Assembly: GCA_030710605.1 (NCBI GenBank)
Contig: CP092879.1
Span: forward strand, 42,906,344-42,970,343
DNA length: 64,000 bases
Origin: Cordylochernes scorpioides
Lineage: Eukaryota; Arthropoda; Arachnida; Pseudoscorpiones; Chernetidae
Direction of reading: 5' to 3'
In this document: one piece after another, positions 61,286 to 64,000 of the stretch
Layout of the letters: the number at the start of each line of letters is the position of its first letter
How positions within the stretch are numbered: the first letter of the stretch is position 1
Program-made: the position numbers and the translations under genes
The notes under the pieces: model-generated
What the model saw: the letters and a program-made list of their open reading frames with translations, nothing else
Database searches by the model: none
Told to the model about the DNA's origin: nothing

Positions 61286-62159
61286 TTGCTCCAGGAGATT
61301 ATATTACTTAAGATTATTTGTATCCGAATATGCGAATGCAGATATCACGGCTTATTTAATTATCAGAATCAGCGAGTTCAGCTTAGAGAAGATCAAACTA
61401 TACCTTATTTATATTATATTTAATATAAATGGGTTTATGTATGTCTTTCAAAAGGGAGAGGTGCCTTTTTACATATAAATGATCTGTTCTAAAACAAAAA
61501 ACCGCTTATTTTTAATCCTCGTGGAAACAGGTCTTTCCTGAACTCATCCCTCCACCAGATTAAAGCCATCCTCAATGAGAATTCTGCACTAAGAAACATC
61601 GATAGAGTTGTTCATGTGTTTATTTGCATTTTTCAGGAAACATTAGAGTCCTCCATGCTGAGGCGTTTCATCACTTCAATACCATAGATAAGAGGTTAGA
61701 TACGCAAAGAGTAATTTTATTTTTTAAAATGCCAGAACGAAATAGACTGCATACAATCGAAATTCATCATATAGTGGAACAATAATTATCAACTTTGCCC
61801 CTTTTCTGGTTTCATCTTTATTTAACATAAGTTACTTTTAATAAATCAATATGGTTTAAGACTGACTGCTATTCCACACGATCTTTGAAAAGATTTAGAA
61901 CGACTGCCAGAAATAAGCCTTGCTAATGTTTTACCTTGATAAATCTAGATGAAGTTCAATTATATGGAAAGAGAGCGGTTTCCTACACATTTCATCATTT
62001 CGCTTTAAGTAAAATTATTAGCACGTTTTGGACTGGCTTTCTTTCTAGACCAGCTCGTTGAACGACCCAATGCTCTAAGGCATTAATCTGTTGCACATGT
62101 AAAGAATCATTTCAAGAATAATTGAACCTGTTCGTGTTCGTTTAAAAAAAAATAAAGGG
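61286..62159. other. no gene seen
   Basis: AT-rich, no ORF or repeat partner recognised. Confidence 0.5.
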
Positions 62160-62996
62160 TGATCGACTGAAAGGAAAAACAATGGGGGAAATAAATGCAC
62201 AGAAACACAGTATAACAAAAGGATTTATTTCAAAGATTAAAAACAAAAGGGATAAAAACTATTATACTTATATAAAGAATTAATGGTAAAAAAAAATAAG
62301 AAAAATGGTTAAGCTAAATTATACTTATATCTATAGAATTATGTATAAAAAAAAATAAACAAGGTTAAGCAAAAAAGAAAGTAAAAAAATTAACTAATCT
62401 CAGGGAAGGGAGATAAAAATAAATGGCGGGGGGGGTGTCGAGCGTTTGTTTACACAGTACCTCGTGGCAGCACCGTCGCAGGCTTGGCTTGGCTTGGCTT
62501 GTCTTGTGCGATGTCCAATTGTCGCGACTCGTTGGTTGTCTAAGTGTCTTTTCCGCTCTCAAGTTGCTGCTTGAGGGATACTCCAATGCGTTCTCTCCGT
62601 CCACAAGACGCTGCTTGCAGGATAGCTTGACGTCTTTCCTTCCACAAGACGCTGCTTGCAGGATAGCTTGACGTCTTTCCTTCCACAAGACACTGCTTGC
62701 AGGATAGCTTGACGTCTTTCCTTCCACAAGACGCTGCTTGCAGGATAGCTTTTAGACGTCTCTCCGTCTGTCAAGGGAACTCAACTTTCCCCTCCGCTTC
62801 TAACAAGGGAATCCTGCCAACTGACCAAAAAAGAATGTAACATGACGCTCCGTCGTCTCCGCCCACGCCGACCTTTGCCCTCGGTCGGTCCAAGCTGGGG
62901 CTATCTATAGATATAGATGTCTTGCTCGTTGTCTCCCTTCACCTAAGATCTTCATTCTATGTACAAAAGAAAAGGATCTATAAAATAGTTTTAACA
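62160..62996 (-). repeat. 3' LTR of a BEL/Pao element
   Basis: On the minus strand it begins TGTTAAAACTATTTTATAG right after a purine tract (TTTTGTGGGAGAA), as in BEL/Pao elements. It contains a 41-bp tandem repeat (plus strand 62600-62763) and a poly(A) signal region TTTGAAATAAATCC near 62230. The far end (about 62160, TGATCGACTG on plus) is inferred from the TG...CA rule; the matching target duplication is outside the window. Confidence 0.6.
62595..62763. repeat. 41-bp tandem repeat, four copies
   Basis: CACAAGACGCTGCTTGCAGG followed by ATAGCTTGACGTCTTTCCTTC, starting at about 62600, 62641, 62682 and 62723. Part of the BEL LTR. The ORFs through it are artefacts of the repeat. Confidence 0.85.
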
Positions 62997-63163
62997 TTCT
63001 CCCACAAAATTTTGCTCTGAAAGAAGCCAAAATTAAGTATAAGACAAAAGAGCATATATATACACAATACACACAAGAGTAGATATGCCTATTACATTAC
63101 ATAAAATACACATAAAATAATACACATATTACACTTTTTTTTTTTTTTTTACAGGTACTTTCA
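62997..63163 (-). other. 3' untranslated spacer and polypurine tract of the BEL element
   Basis: Between the Pol stop and the LTR. The minus strand ends in AAAATTTTGTGGGAGAA directly before the LTR. Confidence 0.6.
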
Positions 63164-64000
63164 CTAGTCCTTCGAGTCATACCTCGCAGGCTTTCTGATT
63201 ACCCTGCCATATCTATTTCTAGAGTCCCTGGATTCAATATTGGGCCTATTTCCTAAAAATGCTTCAGATTGGGGTTCGGTATTTGAATTGTCCTTTTGAA
63301 TCGTCTCAACATTCGAGGATATTTCAAGAGGGTGTAAGCGTTGTAGAGCCCTGATCAAGGTTCCTGTGGATGTTTTAACATGGGCCACTCTCACTATTCC
63401 ATCTTTACCTGGTATGAGATTTACTATTCGCCCTTTAGGCCAAAACATTCTTTTAAGATTTTCTTGCCCGATCAGTACAACGTCTCCTACTTTCAACTGT
63501 CTTCTATCAATATTTTCGGATTTCTGAATCAGCGCGCCTAAATATTCCTTTAAGAATCTCTGCTTCAATTCTCTCTTCAGTTGACCTAACTCTCTGTATC
63601 TAGTGTGCAACATTTCTGGCTTTAAATTTTCAAATTCAGGAAAGCTAGACTCTGGACCATTTTGTAAAAACTCATTAGGAGTTAACGGTTTTAGATCATT
63701 GTCGTCTTCAGAGACATAAGTGAGGGGTCGATTATTAATGATAGATTCGATTTCACAAAGGGCAGTCTGCAGTTGTACATATTTCAGCTTCCTGTGACCT
63801 AGCATCTTTATCAACATTTCCTTTATTGTCCTAACCATTCTTTCCCAAAATCCTCCCCACCAAGGAGCGGAAGGAGGGATAAAAATCCATTGTATCCTTT
63901 TAATTGAGGTTTCCCTTTCAATTCTAATCCAATCCAATCTCTTGAATATTCTATTAAGTTTAGCGAAATTGGTGCCATTGTCGCTATATATTTTCTCAGG
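63164..64000 (-). CDS. BEL/Pao Pol, integrase core and C-terminal domain (partial)
   Basis: The frame is open to the window edge; it has no start here. From the right edge: YSDNGTNF (second catalytic Asp of the integrase), PPSAPWWGGFWERMVRTIK with the catalytic Glu, then the DUF5641-type C-terminal domain of BEL/Pao Pol with LTPNEFL, VGDVVLI, WPKGRIVNLIPGKDG, VRVAHVKT and RPLxxLHPLEI-like end. Integrase would insert the element DNA. No stop or frameshift is seen in the visible part. Stop at 63164, then a spacer with a T-run and the polypurine tract and LTR. Confidence 0.9.
   Translation of the reverse strand, partial: PEKIYSDNGTNFAKLNRIFKRLDWIRIERETSIKRIQWIFIPPSAPWWGGFWERMVRTIKEMLIKMLGHRKLKYVQLQTALCEIESIINNRPLTYVSEDDNDLKPLTPNEFLQNGPESSFPEFENLKPEMLHTRYRELGQLKRELKQRFLKEYLGALIQKSENIDRRQLKVGDVVLIGQENLKRMFWPKGRIVNLIPGKDGIVRVAHVKTSTGTLIRALQRLHPLEISSNVETIQKDNSNTEPQSEAFLGNRPNIESRDSRNRYGRVIRKPARYDSKD

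Noticed and set aside
62423-62774. ORFs through the 41-bp repeat near 62.6 kb
   Set aside because: They lie in the BEL LTR and follow the tandem repeat in several frames at once.

Overview
The window looks like a repeat-dominated, AT-rich animal nuclear genome. It has two eukaryotic tRNA-Asp genes, a ciliary protein gene, metazoan-type Ty3/gypsy, BEL/Pao, Penelope-like and Tc1/mariner elements, tRNA-derived SINE-like repeats and two large satellites. The CFAP100-like gene implies a lineage that makes motile cilia or flagellate sperm. The non-LTR zinc-knuckle fragments resemble arthropod elements, so an arthropod (perhaps a chelicerate) is my best guess, but this is inference.

Layout. 1-6.6 kb: Penelope-type end fragments, a complete short non-autonomous LTR element on the minus strand (2244-5122), a Penelope (PLE) fragment keeping only the GIY-YIG end, and a solo LTR. 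7-14.2 kb: LINE debris, then a 5'-truncated PLE (8341-10436, minus) that interrupts a satellite of about 19 units of 169 bp. 14.3-20.6 kb: an LTR element with identical-looking 837-bp LTRs whose long intact ORF has lost reverse transcriptase but carries a membrane segment and heptad repeats. 20.6-24.9 kb: LINE, MITE and fold-back fragments. 24.9-30.0 kb: a complete but decayed Ty3/gypsy element whose gag starts inside its own LTR. 30-43 kb: fold-back elements, SINE, a dead DD37D mariner, solo LTRs, and a palindrome with two intact hammerhead ribozymes. 43.1-44.1 kb: a 56-bp satellite. 44.5-45.3 kb: a secreted EGF-like, proline-rich protein gene (minus). 46-51 kb: repeats. 51.4-53.0 kb: a single-exon CFAP100-like gene with one frameshift (minus). 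53-62 kb: repeats, palindromes and two convergent tRNA-Asp genes. 62.2-64 kb: the 3' part of a BEL/Pao element (minus).

Three threads tie the window together. (1) Many repeats are divergent inverted pairs of PLE-like ends, each carrying a hairpin-plus-GAAA motif that fits a type I hammerhead with a very short, usually self-complementary helix III; two copies at 41829-41870 and 42100-42141 look catalytically intact. (2) A second fold-back family carries a 40-nt motif with the hammerhead parts in permuted order; its closing helix shows compensatory changes across six copies. (3) A group of LTR elements shares AGTCGACAGGAT just inside the LTR and, in several copies, repeatedly at the LTR end. 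Complete or solo LTR copies all sit in TATA (or ATAT) 4-bp target duplications.

No computation was run. All alignments and boundaries were read by eye, so ends of diverged repeats are approximate.
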